From positions 372,001-436,000 of the forward strand of contig CAVXOL010000023.1 in NCBI GenBank assembly GCA_963763325.1: a stretch of 64,000 nt of DNA, written 5' to 3'. Origin of the DNA: JBBECJ01 sp963763325 (GTDB lineage: Bacteria; Chloroflexota; Chloroflexia; Thermomicrobiales; CFX8). Below the pieces are notes generated by a model, which was not told the DNA's origin, made no database searches, and saw nothing but the letters and a program-made list of their open reading frames with translations. Positions 63,787 to 64,000 of this stretch are shown in pieces. Each line of letters begins with the position of its first letter. Position 1 is the stretch's first letter. Both the position numbers and the translations under genes were made by a program.

Positions 63787-64000
63787 TTACCCCACCGCCA
63801 CCACATCTGCATTCTTCACAGCGTCGTTGAACGCCTTGACATCCGTGCCAAGCACATCCTCGAGCTTGGCGAGTTGCTCGTCAACCTCGCCGGAGAGCTT
63901 CTCGAAGACTTCGTAGTACTGCTTGGCCGGCCGGGTATCGGCGTTCGAGATCATGCCCGGCAGGGCGGCCAACTTGTCGTTGAGGCCGTTCGGGAACTGG
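63787..64000 (-). CDS. C-terminal end of a second BNR/VPS10-like protein (partial)
   Basis: Only the last 70 residues are in the window, running off its end. The sequence ADTRPAKQYYEVFEKLSGEVDEQLAKLEDVLGTDVKAFNDAVKNADVVAVG is clearly paralogous to the C-terminus of the following gene (APAKQSVEVFEKLSEELDEQLGRIDAAVDNQIAAFNAAIKEADLQPVG). The two genes are a tandem duplication. The stop is TAA at 63787-63789. Confidence 0.8.
   Translation of the reverse strand, partial: QFPNGLNDKLAALPGMISNADTRPAKQYYEVFEKLSGEVDEQLAKLEDVLGTDVKAFNDAVKNADVVAVG

Noticed and set aside
1..64000. CRISPR arrays, prophage, insertion sequences, tRNA or rRNA genes
   Set aside because: No regularly spaced repeats, integrase or transposase sequence, or tRNA T-loop/acceptor pairing could be found by reading both strands.

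Overview
The window is about 62-65% G+C and entirely chromosomal in character. It contains no phage, insertion sequence, CRISPR array, rRNA or tRNA that I can support. The gene set suggests a Chloroflexota bacterium of the Thermomicrobia type: a branched-chain 2-oxo acid dehydrogenase operon, MGH1/GH63-like glucosidase, VWA plus AAA ATPase pair, SWIM mini-protein, CpaF-like ATPase, fused response regulator/thioredoxin reductase, Rieske plus GcvT pair and frequent GTG/TTG starts. This is inference; no marker gene fixes the taxonomy.

Layout. 0-2.3 kb: cyclase-family hydrolase, threonine/serine dehydratase and a 66-aa protein. 2.3-6.1 kb: HtrA-type protease diverging from a large glucosidase. 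6.1-12.4 kb: surface polysaccharide cluster (GT2, Wzm/Wzt-type exporter, and an 893-aa glycosyltransferase built from two tandem copies of one module). 12.5-17.8 kb: lpd-E1alpha-E1beta-E2 operon. 18-25.4 kb: SWIM protein, GT87-type membrane protein, CpaF-like ATPase, 3-methyladenine glycosylase, small P-loop kinase, GMC and DAO oxidoreductases, AbrB-like protein. 25.7-28.9 kb: PAS histidine kinase followed by a response regulator/glutaredoxin-like/thioredoxin-reductase fusion. 29.2-34.4 kb: AAA ATPase and VWA partner, then DUF4037. 34.5-42 kb: two PAP2 phosphatases (one fused to a kinase-like domain), acetyltransferases, dienelactone hydrolase, an AhpD-like protein and a LysM/transglycosylase. 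42-48.2 kb: creatininase-type amidohydrolase, ABC-2 exporter, PolX/PHP protein. 48.3-57.1 kb: Rieske oxygenase/GcvT pair, lipoprotein, MFS, amidase, sulfurtransferase, methyltransferase. 57.4-64 kb: AI-2E and YihY membrane proteins, PIG-L deacetylase and two tandem BNR/VPS10-like proteins.

Most notable result: two genes, an AhpD-like peroxidase-related protein (40313-40876) and a two-domain rhodanese (55304-56152), each contain one in-frame TGA exactly where the family has its redox-active or catalytic cysteine. Each TGA is followed by the same geometry: 10 nt, a perfect 7-bp stem and a 3-nt loop beginning with G. That is what a bacterial SECIS element with the E. coli-like 17-nt UGA-to-loop distance would look like. 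I interpret both as unannotated selenoproteins. The selenocysteine insertion genes (selA, selB, selC, selD) are not in this window.

Caveat: about 16 otherwise well conserved genes are interrupted by single-base frameshifts, often in short C or G runs. This looks like uncorrected sequencing indels rather than decay. Broken genes are therefore listed over their full inferred span, with the break positions described.
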